A DNA stretch of 64,000 nt from Sphingomonas taxi (GTDB lineage Bacteria > Pseudomonadota > Alphaproteobacteria > Sphingomonadales > Sphingomonadaceae): contig QFQI01000005.1 of assembly GCA_003243195.1 (NCBI GenBank), positions 186,001-250,000 on the forward strand, written 5' to 3'. The notes under the pieces are model-generated. The model saw only the letters and a list, made by a program, of their open reading frames with translations. It was not told where the DNA came from and made no database searches. Each line of letters starts with the position of its first letter. Position 1 is the stretch's first letter. The position numbers and the translations under genes are program-made. Positions 26,959-35,475 of this stretch are shown in pieces.

Positions 26959-27795
26959 TCAGGGCGCGGTGTAAACCCGCTTGCCGCCCGGATCGTCATC
27001 GGCGCGCTCGTAGAAGCCGCGCACGCGCTGGCTGGGGCGCAGCCGCTCGGACTGGCCGATCACCGTCTCGCCCGCGCCCAGCAGCAGCATCCCGCCGGGC
27101 TTCAGCGCATCGGCCAGCCGCGCCAGCACCTGTTCGCGCAGGTGCGGTGCGAAATAGAACAGCACGTTGCGGCACAGGATCAGGTCGAACGCACCGGCGG
27201 GCGGCGCATCCACGACCAGATTGTGGCGACGATAATGGATCGACGACAGCAGCGCGGAGGTCGCGGCCCAGTGATTGTCGGCCCCCGGCTCGAACCAGCG
27301 CACCATGCGCCGCACGGGCAGCCCGCGCTGAATCTCGAACTGCGTGTAGGAGCCGGCGCGCGCACGCTGGATCGCCGCGGCGGACACGTCGGTGGCGACG
27401 ATCTCCGGCATCACGCCGCCGCTTTCCGCGAACAGCATCGCGAGCGACAGCGGCTCCTGCCCGGTGGCGCAGGCGGCGCACCAGACGCGCGGGGTTCCCG
27501 AACGCTCGCCGGCCACCTTCGCCGCGGCCTCGATGATGCCCGCGTCGCGAAAGAACGAGGTTTCCTGGTTGAGAAGCGCGTCCACGATCCGGTCGCCCAG
27601 CGTCTTGTCCTTCCCCTCGATCAACCGGGCGGTGAGCTGTTCGATCCTGTCCAGCCCCAGCGACTGCAACAGCGGCCCCAGCGCCGCATCGAAGCGCCAG
27701 CTTCGCCCGGCCGCGATGCACTGCCCCGTGCGCGCCTCCAGCAGCGCGGCCAGGACGCGTGCGGAACCGGCGTCGATCCCCGGAACGGCGGTCAT
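26959..27795 (-). CDS. cheR: Chemotaxis protein methyltransferase CheR
   Basis: Methylates glutamates of chemoreceptors using S-adenosylmethionine. The 278 residues hold an N-terminal helical domain (to about 75, ending NQETSFFRD), then the SAM domain with CAACATGQEPLSLAMLF, EIVATDVS, and FDLILCRNVLFYFAPHLREQVLARLADALKPGGMLLLGAGE. The ATG overlaps the cheB stop (ATGA), so the start is fixed. It is the last gene of the cheA-cheW-cheY-cheB-cheR operon. Confidence 0.95.
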   Translation of the reverse strand: MTAVPGIDAGSARVLAALLEARTGQCIAAGRSWRFDAALGPLLQSLGLDRIEQLTARLIEGKDKTLGDRIVDALLNQETSFFRDAGIIEAAAKVAGERSGTPRVWCAACATGQEPLSLAMLFAESGGVMPEIVATDVSAAAIQRARAGSYTQFEIQRGLPVRRMVRWFEPGADNHWAATSALLSSIHYRRHNLVVDAPPAGAFDLILCRNVLFYFAPHLREQVLARLADALKPGGMLLLGAGETVIGQSERLRPSQRVRGFYERADDDPGGKRVYTAP

Positions 27796-28856
27796 GCGCG
27801 CATCGCGCCGCGCCGCGCCGCGATCATCGCGCCGATCTCCTCGGGGGACAGCACCGCATGCGCCAGCCCGGCGCCGGCCACCGCGCCCGGCATGCCCCAC
27901 ACGACGGACGTGTCGCGGTCCTGCACCACCACCGTCCCGCCGGCGGCGCGCACCGCGCGCGCGCCCTCCAGCCCGTCGCGCCCCATGCCGCTCAGCACGA
28001 TCGCCAGCAGGCGCGAGCCATAGACGCGCGCCAGGCTGGCGAACATCGGATCGACCGACGGCAGGTTGCCGGTCGCGGCCGGCGTGCGCGACAGCCGCGT
28101 GCCGACGCCGCCGTCGGGCAACATGGTGGCGACCAGATGCGCGTCGCCCGGCGCGATCAGCACCTGCCCGGCACGAACGCGCCCGCGATCCTCCGCCAGC
28201 GCGCTGGGGCGCTGCGCCGACATGCCGACCTGCGCGGCGAAATAGGGCGAGAAGGCCGGCGGCAGATGCTGCGTGACGAAGATCGGCTGCGTGATCGCCG
28301 CCGGCACCTGCGCCAGCAGCGAGGCGAGCGCGTGGATACCGCCGGTCGACGCGCCGATCGCGACCGCATCGAACGCGGGCGGCGGCGTCACGGTCGCACG
28401 GCGCGGCGCACGCGCCGGCTTGCCGGGCGCCGCCAACAGGTCAAGCCGCGCGATCAATGTCTCGCCGAACCGCGTCGCGAACGCCCCGATCGTCGGCTTC
28501 ACCAGCGTATCGGCCGCGCCGAGCGCCAGCGCCCGTATCGTCACCTCCGCCCCCTCCACCGCGCTGCTGGATACGACCAGCACGCGCGCCCCGCGCCCGG
28601 CCGCCAGCAATTCGGGCAGGGCGTCGATGCCGTTCTGATGCGGCATCACCAGGTCGAGCAGGATCACGTCCACCGACTGCGCGCGCAGGAAGGTGAGCGC
28701 CCGCTGCGCATCGGCCACCGCGCCCGCCAGCTCGAACCGGCCGCTGGCCGTCACGAAACGCCCCAGCGCCGCGCGCGCCACCGCCGAATCGTCGACGATC
28801 AGCACGCGCGGCGGCCGGACGCCGGCGGCGGGCCGGAAGTCGGCGGGAGGTGACAT
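27792..28856 (-). CDS. cheB: Chemotaxis methylesterase/response regulator CheB
   Basis: Removes methyl groups from chemoreceptors and deamidates them when phosphorylated by CheA. The N-terminal receiver domain holds D68 in VILLDLVMP and a K in LVKPTIG; the C-terminal methylesterase domain holds the serine in IGASTGG, the histidine in VTQHLPP and the aspartate in LSGMGRDG. I start at MSPPADFRPA (354 residues); the open frame continues upstream into cheY, which argues against the longer form. A 10-12 residue Pro-rich linker (APRRATVTPPP) joins the domains. Confidence 0.95.
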   Translation of the reverse strand: MSPPADFRPAAGVRPPRVLIVDDSAVARAALGRFVTASGRFELAGAVADAQRALTFLRAQSVDVILLDLVMPHQNGIDALPELLAAGRGARVLVVSSSAVEGAEVTIRALALGAADTLVKPTIGAFATRFGETLIARLDLLAAPGKPARAPRRATVTPPPAFDAVAIGASTGGIHALASLLAQVPAAITQPIFVTQHLPPAFSPYFAAQVGMSAQRPSALAEDRGRVRAGQVLIAPGDAHLVATMLPDGGVGTRLSRTPAATGNLPSVDPMFASLARVYGSRLLAIVLSGMGRDGLEGARAVRAAGGTVVVQDRDTSVVWGMPGAVAGAGLAHAVLSPEEIGAMIAARRGAMRA

Positions 28857-28885
28857 GGCGGCGGGGGACACGCGGGACGCGGGCG

Positions 28886-29257
28886 TCAGGCGACGCCGAC
28901 GATCTGAAGCTTGCTGTGCAACGTGTCGCGGTCGAACGGCTTCATGACATATTCGTCGGCGCCCGCCTCGATCGCGGCGCGGATGTGCGCCATGCCGTTC
29001 TCGGTGGTGCAGAACACCACCTTGGGGCGGTGCGGTAGCGTCTCCTCGCCCAGCGCACGCAGGAATTCCATCCCGCTCATCACCGGCATGTTCCAGTCCA
29101 GCAGGATGACGTCGGGACACGACTGGCGACAATGGGTCAGCGCCTCGCGCCCGTCGCCGGCCTCCGCCACCGCGAAATCGAGGGTCTCGAGGATGTGGCG
29201 CGCGACCTTGCGGATCACCTTGGAATCATCGACGATGAGGCAAGTCTTCATAACCAT
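28886..29257 (-). CDS. cheY: Chemotaxis response regulator CheY
   Basis: Single-domain receiver of 123 residues. The phospho-accepting D54 is in VILLDWNMP, the acidic pair is VDDS near the N-terminus, and the conserved lysine is in EYVMKPFDRDT. It lacks the C-terminal effector. The MVMK start has GAGG 6 bases upstream of the first ATG. It lies between cheW and cheB, with 108 bases to cheW, so it may have its own promoter. A CheA-to-CheY relay to a flagellar motor is the default reading, but no flagellar genes are in the window. Confidence 0.93.
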   Translation of the reverse strand: MVMKTCLIVDDSKVIRKVARHILETLDFAVAEAGDGREALTHCRQSCPDVILLDWNMPVMSGMEFLRALGEETLPHRPKVVFCTTENGMAHIRAAIEAGADEYVMKPFDRDTLHSKLQIVGVA

Positions 29258-29365
29258 TCTGGTCCTCTGGCCCGGTTCTCCGGCCTTCTCTCTGGCGGCG
29301 GTCCGTCATGGCGCCCCCGCGGTAACTTTGAGGTTAAAGGTGCTCCCGAGCGGAGCGGCGCGCGG

Positions 29366-29800
29366 TCAGTCCATGGCGCTGGCCCGGGCGACCAGCCGGT
29401 CGAGATCGACCGCCAGCAACGTCTCGCTCGCACCGTCGGCGACGCCGGTCACGAAGTCCCAGTCGCTCGCCGCGCCCAGGCTGGCCGGCGCGGTGCCGAG
29501 CGTGAAGGTCGCGACATCCTCCAGCGCGTCGACCGCGATGGCGTAGAGATGGCCGTCGACGATCGTCGCCACCGCATGGCCGCCCTGGCCGTCGCGCGCG
29601 ACCGGCGGCGCCCCGAACAGGGGTCGTACGTCCAGGACGGTGGCGACGCGGCTGCGCATCGCCGCCAGCCCGATCACCGCCGGCCCGGCGCCCGGCGCCG
29701 GCACCGTGGCGGCAACCTCCACGACCGAGTCGACACGCTCGGCATCGAACAGCAGGCCGCAGCCGCCGACGCGCGCGACCAGATGCAGCGAACCCATCAT
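29366..29800 (-). CDS. cheW: Chemotaxis coupling protein CheW
   Basis: SH3-like adaptor that links CheA to chemoreceptors. The product is 144 residues with SLHLVARVGGCGLLFDAERVDSVVEV, IGLAAMRSRVATVLDVRPLFG, and a C-terminal DLDRLVARA, a normal CheW pattern. The start overlaps the cheA stop as ATGA (the ATG at 29800). Coupling proteins and two further CheW-like domains in CheA are encoded together here. Confidence 0.9.
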   Translation of the reverse strand: MMGSLHLVARVGGCGLLFDAERVDSVVEVAATVPAPGAGPAVIGLAAMRSRVATVLDVRPLFGAPPVARDGQGGHAVATIVDGHLYAIAVDALEDVATFTLGTAPASLGAASDWDFVTGVADGASETLLAVDLDRLVARASAMD

Positions 29801-32121
29801 GCGCGATATTCCTTCAACGCGGCGATCAGTGCCGTGCGATCGTAGCGATAGAGCGGCGCGCCGCGCTGCCGGCTGAGGCGCAGCGCGGGGGCCGGCGCGG
29901 TCTCCGCCTCATCCTCGATCGCCAGCGCCACCGCGATCGGCTCTCCGGCACGCGCATGGCGCACCACGCGATAGCCGGCCTGCTCGATCGCCGGCTTGAG
30001 GAACGCCTCCATCCAGCCGCTCTCGCTGCCGTGCAGCAGGCACAACGGCCGTTCGGCGGCGACCGGGATCGCGGCGAACAGCGCCAGCGGATCGACCAGC
30101 TCGATCGGCTCGCCCGCGATCACCGCCAGCCCGGCGACGACCCCATGCGGATCGGCCGCTGGCGCGATCTCCTGCGGCAGCGGCACGATCTCGATCGCGT
30201 CGCAGATCGGATAGGCGAGCTCCTGTCCGTCGAGTTGCAGGCGCAATACCGTGCGCACCGCGCCCGCCGCCGCGCCATTGCCCGCCCACACCGGGATAGA
30301 GCGGCCGTCGATCGTCAGCCACAGCCCGCCCGCCAGCGCGCGCACCGCGCCGGTGGCGACGCCCTCGATCCGGTCGACGGCGTCGGACACCATCATCCGG
30401 CGCACCCCGTCGATATCGTCGAACAGCAGCGCGCGGATCGCCTCGGTCGCGACCTCCTCCTCCGCCACCGCGCTCGCCTGTTCGAAGGTCAGCGCGGCGC
30501 GCGCGGCGATGCCCGCGCAGTCCAGCAGCAGGATCGGCGCGCCATCGTCGGGCAGCATCTGCCCCGCATAGATGCCCGCGCGCATCACCGCCGGCGCGGC
30601 GGGTTTCACCACCAGCTCCTGCGTGTCGCGCACACCGTCCAGCGCCAGCGCGAACCGCCCTTCGCGCAACGAGACGATCGCCAGATAGCGTGGCGCGGCC
30701 TCGCCCGCCTGCCCTTCTCCCGCCTGTCGCGAGCCCGTCTGTCCCAGCAGCGCCGGCAACGACACCATCGGCAGCCGCTGCCCGCGCAGCAGCACCACCG
30801 CGCCGCCCGCGACGCGATCGACGCGCACCGCGCCGCCGTCCACCGCCACCAGCTCGTCCACCGACTGGCGCGGGATCGCGAAGCGCGTCCCGGCCGCATC
30901 GACCAGCACCGCGTTGAGGATCGCCAGCGTCAGCGGCACCTCGAGCGAGATCGTCAGCCCGTGCCCCGGCCGGCTGGCCAGCGAGATGCGCCCGCCGGCC
31001 TGTTCGACATTGGCCTTCACCACGTCCATGCCGACGCCGCGTCCGGACAGCGCAGTGACCTCGTCGCGCGACGACAGCCCGGGCTCGAAGATCAGCCGCA
31101 GCCGCGCTTCCTCGTCCAGCCCCGCCAGTTCCGCCGCGCGCGAGGGCTGCTCGCGCCGCACCTTCGCCAGCAACCGTTCGCTGTCGATCCCGCGCCCGTC
31201 GTCGGCGATGTCGATGATGATGAGGTTGCCCGCCTGCCGCGCGACGATGCGCAGCTCGCCGGTGGCGGGCTTGCCGGCCAAGATGCGGTCGGCGCGGTCC
31301 TCGATCCCGTGATCCACCGCGTTGCGCACCAGATGTACCAGCGGGTCGCGCAGCAACTCGATCATCTCGCGATCCAGCTCGACATCGCCGCCCTCGATGG
31401 TCAGCGCCACCGACTTGCCGAGCGACCCGGCCGCGTCGCGCGCCAGCCGCGGCAGCGCGGAGAACAGCGCCTCGACACGCTGCATGCGGGTACGCGTCAC
31501 CGTGTCGCGCAACTCGTCGACCGAAATGCTGAGCCGTTCCAGCATCGCCTCCAGCCGCGGATCGTCGATCATGCGCAGGTGGCGGGCGAGCTGGTTGCGC
31601 GCCAGCACCATGTCGGACACGCCGCTCATCATCCGGTCGAGCAGGTCGACCGACAGCCGCACCGACCGCTTCTGCCCCGGCCGCGCCGCGTGCACGGCGG
31701 CGGGCGCATCGGCGGCGGGCATCAGCGTGCCGCAGCGGGCGCCCTCACCCGCAACCGCCCCGTCGAGCGCCGCGATCAGCAGCGCCTCACCACCGGTGGC
31801 GAGCACCTCGCCGGCGTCCAGCGCCTCGACGATCTCGCCGATCCGGTCGATGATCGCCAGGATGGCGGTGACCAGCGCCGGGTCCGGCACCCGCTCGCCG
31901 CTGCGCACCGATGCCAGCGCGTCCTCCGCGGCATGGCTCAGTTGCGCCAGCCGCGGCAGGTCCAGGAAGCCGCAGCTTCCCTTGATGGTGTGGACGAAGC
32001 GGAAGATCGCATCCAGCCGCGCGCGATCGCCGGGGTCGGCCTCCCACCCCACGATCTCGCCCGAGAGCGCTTCCAGCGTCTCGCGCGTTTCCGCGATGAA
32101 TTCCTGCAGCAGATCGTCCAT
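29797..32121 (-). CDS. cheA: Chemotaxis histidine kinase CheA with two CheW domains and a degenerate receiver
   Basis: Hybrid-like CheA of 774 residues. Order: Hpt domain with phospho-H44 in FVHTIKGSCGF; dimerisation domain about 150-205; HATPase domain with LVRNAVDHGIED and DDGRGID, then GRGVGMDVVKANVE; a CheW-like domain about 385-530; a second about 575-685; and a C-terminal receiver-like segment (PLCLLHGSESGWMEAFLKPAIEQAGYRVV) whose acidic pocket residues are missing. A P2 domain is absent. An in-frame QAGEG-QAGEA repeat lies inside the first CheW-like domain. I start at MDDLLQEF; 11 codons upstream are also open. Confidence 0.93.
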   Translation of the reverse strand: MDDLLQEFIAETRETLEALSGEIVGWEADPGDRARLDAIFRFVHTIKGSCGFLDLPRLAQLSHAAEDALASVRSGERVPDPALVTAILAIIDRIGEIVEALDAGEVLATGGEALLIAALDGAVAGEGARCGTLMPAADAPAAVHAARPGQKRSVRLSVDLLDRMMSGVSDMVLARNQLARHLRMIDDPRLEAMLERLSISVDELRDTVTRTRMQRVEALFSALPRLARDAAGSLGKSVALTIEGGDVELDREMIELLRDPLVHLVRNAVDHGIEDRADRILAGKPATGELRIVARQAGNLIIIDIADDGRGIDSERLLAKVRREQPSRAAELAGLDEEARLRLIFEPGLSSRDEVTALSGRGVGMDVVKANVEQAGGRISLASRPGHGLTISLEVPLTLAILNAVLVDAAGTRFAIPRQSVDELVAVDGGAVRVDRVAGGAVVLLRGQRLPMVSLPALLGQTGSRQAGEGQAGEAAPRYLAIVSLREGRFALALDGVRDTQELVVKPAAPAVMRAGIYAGQMLPDDGAPILLLDCAGIAARAALTFEQASAVAEEEVATEAIRALLFDDIDGVRRMMVSDAVDRIEGVATGAVRALAGGLWLTIDGRSIPVWAGNGAAAGAVRTVLRLQLDGQELAYPICDAIEIVPLPQEIAPAADPHGVVAGLAVIAGEPIELVDPLALFAAIPVAAERPLCLLHGSESGWMEAFLKPAIEQAGYRVVRHARAGEPIAVALAIEDEAETAPAPALRLSRQRGAPLYRYDRTALIAALKEYRA
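30700..30728 (-). repeat. 15-bp tandem duplication inside cheA
   Basis: Two near-identical units (CAGGCGGGAGAAGGG and CAGGCGGGCGAGG) that encode QAGEG and QAGEA in frame. It resembles the PAGEG repeat in truB, so both may come from the same small element. Confidence 0.55.
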
Positions 32122-32249
32122 GCGGCCCCATAGCCCTCGCTTCGACGGCGACATGGCACGGCATGGGTTAAAAGGGTCTTTACCGCAGGTGCGGGTTCAT
32201 CATTGCGCAAGCGGGTCGGGGCGGTGCCGGGGGGCCGGCACCGCGCCGC

Positions 32250-32894
32250 TCACCTGTTCGGCAGCGTCGCCCCGAACAGCAATGTATTGTCCACCGGCTC
32301 GCTGACCATCACCGATCCGCCGGCGTCGGCGGCGATCGCACGGACCAGAAACGCCGCCGCCGCGCGCGGGGTGACCGACTCATCGCTCGCCTCGCCGGTC
32401 AGTGTCGCGCGCAGATCGGGGTCCAGCACGATCCGCATCCCTTCCGCGCGCAGCACGATCTCGGTGGTGTCCGCCGTCTCCTCGGCCCCGATCGTCACCG
32501 TGCCGCCGCGCACCAGCGTATCGCCCGCGATCAGCGCCAGGTTCAGCAGCACCTTCACCGCCGCCTTGGGCAGTTCCGGTTCCTCGATCAGCCATTGCAG
32601 TTGCAGCCGCTTGCTGTCGCCCAGCAGCCCTTCCACCGCCTGCCGCGCCTCGCGCACGTCGACGCGCTCGCCGAACCCGCCGGCCGCGCCGAACGCCAGC
32701 CGGAAGAACTTCAGCTTGTTGGCGGACACCCGCGCGCTTTCGTTGAGCAGCTCCAGGCAACGCGCCCGCATGTCCGGGTCGGTCTCGTCGCTGAGCAGTT
32801 CCAGCCCGTTGTTCAGCGCGCCGACGGGCGACAACAGGTCGTGGCACAGTCGCGAACAGAGCAGCGAGGCGAAATCGACCGGGCTGATGGGCAT
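32250..32894 (-). CDS. chpT: Histidine phosphotransferase ChpT
   Basis: Phosphorelay protein that, in alphaproteobacteria, moves phosphate from CckA to CtrA and CpdR. It has a histidine-kinase-like dimerisation helix with LCSRLCHDLLSPVGALNNGLELL (phospho-His in the HDLLSP motif) and a degenerate ATPase-like domain after residue 80. I start at MPISPVDFASLL (214 residues); the upstream frame is non-homologous. Its position next to the chemotaxis operon is noted but does not imply a shared pathway. CckA and CtrA are not in the window. Confidence 0.88.
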   Translation of the reverse strand: MPISPVDFASLLCSRLCHDLLSPVGALNNGLELLSDETDPDMRARCLELLNESARVSANKLKFFRLAFGAAGGFGERVDVREARQAVEGLLGDSKRLQLQWLIEEPELPKAAVKVLLNLALIAGDTLVRGGTVTIGAEETADTTEIVLRAEGMRIVLDPDLRATLTGEASDESVTPRAAAAFLVRAIAADAGGSVMVSEPVDNTLLFGATLPNR

Positions 32895-32965
32895 CGCAGT
32901 ATCGGCAACCTCGCAGGCAGGAGCGTCCCCACCTTCTGCCCAGTCGCCGCGATGCGCGCAACCGC

Positions 32966-33385
32966 TTAGAGTCGGTCCGGCCCCGGTGTGATCGGCAGCG
33001 GATCGAAGCGCCCGTGCCACGCTCCGGCCGCCACCGCGCGCCACGCGGTGACGGTATCGCCCGCGACCACGATCCAGATGCTGCCGTCGGGCGCGGCATC
33101 GGCGGCGTCGCGTGGCGAGGGCCGCGCATCGCCGGACGGGTGCGAGTGATAATGGCCGATCACCGCCGGCCCGCCGTTACGGGCCGCCCGGTGCGCGCCG
33201 ATCAGCGCCGCCGGGTCGATCTCGAAGCGCACCGCCGGATCGGCGGCGACGTTGCGGCACGCGAGCAATCGTTCGACGCGCAGACCGCTTCCCAGCAGCA
33301 GGCCGCACACCTCGTTCCGGCTCCCGGCCGCACGACGGCACAGTTCGTCGCGGTCAGCGATTGCAATGGTCAGCGTCATCCCCAT
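32966..33385 (-). CDS. JAMM (Mov34/MPN, M67) metallopeptidase
   Basis: Protein of 139 residues with the full JAMM zinc motif: E25 in NEVCGLLLG, then GHYHSHPSGDARPSPRDAADA containing H-x-H-P-S-G-D and the trailing aspartate. The size and lack of extra domains match small prokaryotic Mec/RadC-unrelated JAMM proteins, some of which act with sulfur-carrier proteins. No ThiS/MoaD-like protein is adjacent, so the substrate is unknown. It is transcribed divergently from rluD with only 13 bases between start codons. Confidence 0.85.
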   Translation of the reverse strand: MGMTLTIAIADRDELCRRAAGSRNEVCGLLLGSGLRVERLLACRNVAADPAVRFEIDPAALIGAHRAARNGGPAVIGHYHSHPSGDARPSPRDAADAAPDGSIWIVVAGDTVTAWRAVAAGAWHGRFDPLPITPGPDRL

Positions 33386-33398
33386 CTACGATACAGCA

Positions 33399-34346
33399 AT
33401 GGACCGGGGGGTTTCCATCATCGAAGCGACGATCGCGCCGACCGCCGACGGGTGGCGGGTGGATCGTGCGCTGGCCGAGGCGGTGCCGACGCTGTCGCGC
33501 GAGCGGCTGAAGGTGCTCATCAACGCCGGGCAGGTGACGCAGGGCGGCACGGCGATGCGTGATCCGTCGCGCAAGTCGCGCGGCGGCGAGGTGTTCCACG
33601 TCGCGGTCCCCGCGCCCGCCCCCGCGCATAACGAGGCGCAGGACATCCCGCTGGTGATCGCGTACGAGGACGCGCACCTGATCGTCGTCGACAAGCCCGC
33701 CGGGCTGGTGGTGCATCCCGCCGCCAGCAACCTCGACGGGACGTTGGTCAACGCGCTGCTCCATCATTGCCATGGCTCGCTTTCCGGGATCGGCGGCGTG
33801 GCGCGGCCGGGGATCGTCCACCGCATCGACAAGGACACGTCCGGGCTGATGGTGGCGGCCAAGACCGACCGCACCCATGAAGGGCTGGCGAAGCAGTTCG
33901 CCGCGCACAGCATCGATCGCCGCTATCGCGCGATCGTCGGCGGTCGGCCGGTGCCGGTGGCGGGCAGCGTCGACGCCCCGCTGGCGCGATCACCCAACAA
34001 CCGCAAGAAGGTGGCGATCGTGGCGGGCGGCAAGCGCGCGGTGACGCATTACCGCACGCTGGAGCCGCTGCGCGAGGCGACGCTGGTCGAATGCCGGCTC
34101 GAAACCGGGCGCACGCACCAGGTGCGCGTCCATATGGCGTCGATCGGTCACGCCTTGCTCGGCGATCCGGTCTATGGTAGAACAAAACATGCTCACAAGG
34201 GTGTGCTGGAAACATTGAATTTCCGGCGTCAGGCGTTGCATGCCGCGCATCTCGGGTTCATCCATCCGATCACCGGCGCGGCGCTGTCATTCGACAGCGC
34301 GATGCCGCCCGATATGCAGGAACTGTTCACGCAGCTTCACGTATAG
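33399..34346 (+). CDS. rluD: RluA-family 23S rRNA pseudouridine synthase
   Basis: Pseudouridine synthase of 315 residues with an N-terminal S4 domain (WRVDRALAEAVPTLSRERLKVLINAGQV) and the RluA/RluD catalytic domain. The catalytic aspartate is in GIVHRIDKDTSGLMV, and ETGRTHQVRVHMASIGHALLGDPVYG is the usual second motif. It most resembles RluD (23S positions 1911/1915/1917), but substrate assignment from sequence alone is uncertain. The ATG at 33399 lacks a clear Shine-Dalgarno sequence; a possible ATG at 33366 would overlap the divergent JAMM gene. Confidence 0.88.
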   Translation: MDRGVSIIEATIAPTADGWRVDRALAEAVPTLSRERLKVLINAGQVTQGGTAMRDPSRKSRGGEVFHVAVPAPAPAHNEAQDIPLVIAYEDAHLIVVDKPAGLVVHPAASNLDGTLVNALLHHCHGSLSGIGGVARPGIVHRIDKDTSGLMVAAKTDRTHEGLAKQFAAHSIDRRYRAIVGGRPVPVAGSVDAPLARSPNNRKKVAIVAGGKRAVTHYRTLEPLREATLVECRLETGRTHQVRVHMASIGHALLGDPVYGRTKHAHKGVLETLNFRRQALHAAHLGFIHPITGAALSFDSAMPPDMQELFTQLHV

Positions 34347-34421
34347 GTTCGGACCACGCGACGACGGCGCCTGTGCAGGACCGACCGGCGTGTTTTCCGC
34401 AAGGAAGGGAGATCAAGGATC

Positions 34422-35324
34422 ATGGCAACCCGCAGCAACGTCCCCGCGACGATTCCTGCGCTCGGCGGCGAGCAGAGTCTCAACCGCTATCTGTCCGAGA
34501 TCAAGAAATTTCCGATTCTGGCGCCCGAGCAGGAATATATGCTCGCCAAGCGCTTTCAGGAACATGGCGACACCGATGCCGCGGCGCAGTTGGTGACCAG
34601 CCACCTGCGGCTCGTCGCCAAGATCGCAATGGGCTATCGCGGCTATGGCCTGCCGGTCAGCGAGCTGATCTCCGAGGGCAATATCGGGCTGATGCAGGGC
34701 GTGAAGAAGTTCGAGCCCGATCGCGGCTTCCGCCTCGCCACCTATGCGATGTGGTGGATCCGCGCCTCGATCCAGGAGTTCATCCTGCGTAGCTGGTCGC
34801 TGGTGAAGATGGGCACCACCGCCGCGCAGAAGAAGCTGTTCTTCAACCTGCGCCGCATGAAGGCGCGGCTGGATGCGTTCGAGGACGGCGACCTGACGCC
34901 CGAGAACGTCCAGAAGATCGCCACCGACCTGGGCGTGACCGAGGCGGACGTGGTCAGCATGAACCGTCGCATGGCGATGGGCGGTGACACGTCGCTCAAC
35001 GTCTCGATGCGCGAGGATGGCGAGGGCCAGTGGCAGGACTGGCTGCAGGACGATGCGCCGTTGCAGGACAGTGTCGTCGCCGACCAGCAGGAGGCCGACG
35101 TGCGCCACGACATGCTGGTCAACGCGATGGGCGACCTGAATGATCGCGAGAAGCACATCCTGACCGAGCGGCGGCTGACCGACGATCCCAAGACGCTGGA
35201 GGAATTGTCGCAGGTGTATGGCGTGTCGCGCGAGCGCGTCCGCCAGATCGAGGTGCGCGCGTTCGAGAAGCTGCAACGCGCGATGATGCGGCTGGCCGGC
35301 GACAAGCGGCTGCTGACCGCCTGA
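34422..35324 (+). CDS. rpoH: RNA polymerase heat-shock sigma factor RpoH (sigma-32)
   Basis: Alternative sigma factor of 300 residues that directs transcription of heat-shock genes. Region 2 contains HLRLVAKIAMGYRGYGLPVSELISEGNIGLMQGVKKFEPDRGFRLATYAMWWI-type helices; the RpoH box is AAQKKLFFNLRR, the feature that separates RpoH from other group 3 factors; region 4 holds YGVSRERVRQIEVRAFEKL. The start is preceded by GGAAGGGAGATCAAGGATC. Control of RpoH in related bacteria is by thermosensing mRNA and chaperone binding; neither can be shown here. Confidence 0.95.
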   Translation: MATRSNVPATIPALGGEQSLNRYLSEIKKFPILAPEQEYMLAKRFQEHGDTDAAAQLVTSHLRLVAKIAMGYRGYGLPVSELISEGNIGLMQGVKKFEPDRGFRLATYAMWWIRASIQEFILRSWSLVKMGTTAAQKKLFFNLRRMKARLDAFEDGDLTPENVQKIATDLGVTEADVVSMNRRMAMGGDTSLNVSMREDGEGQWQDWLQDDAPLQDSVVADQQEADVRHDMLVNAMGDLNDREKHILTERRLTDDPKTLEELSQVYGVSRERVRQIEVRAFEKLQRAMMRLAGDKRLLTA

Positions 35325-35475
35325 CCGGCGGCGGCCGTCGCGCTGTACGTGGGGCAAGCGCCCTGCCGACGGTCGCCCGGAACGCCCTCGGTCTGGCGAT
35401 ACAAACCGGCGTGCGGTGCGCGACCCTTTCGCCGCCGCCGCCATCCTCGGGCGGGAGCGTGGCGGGCCATGACCC

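Noticed and set aside
29956..32133. 725-residue plus-strand frame over cheA
   Set aside because: Antisense shadow of cheA, rich in Arg/His/Gln/Asp; cheA itself has all kinase motifs.
32219..32246. GC hairpin after chpT as a terminator
   Set aside because: Stem GCGGTGCCGG/CCGGCACCGC is present but there is no U-tract on either strand, so I do not call a terminator.
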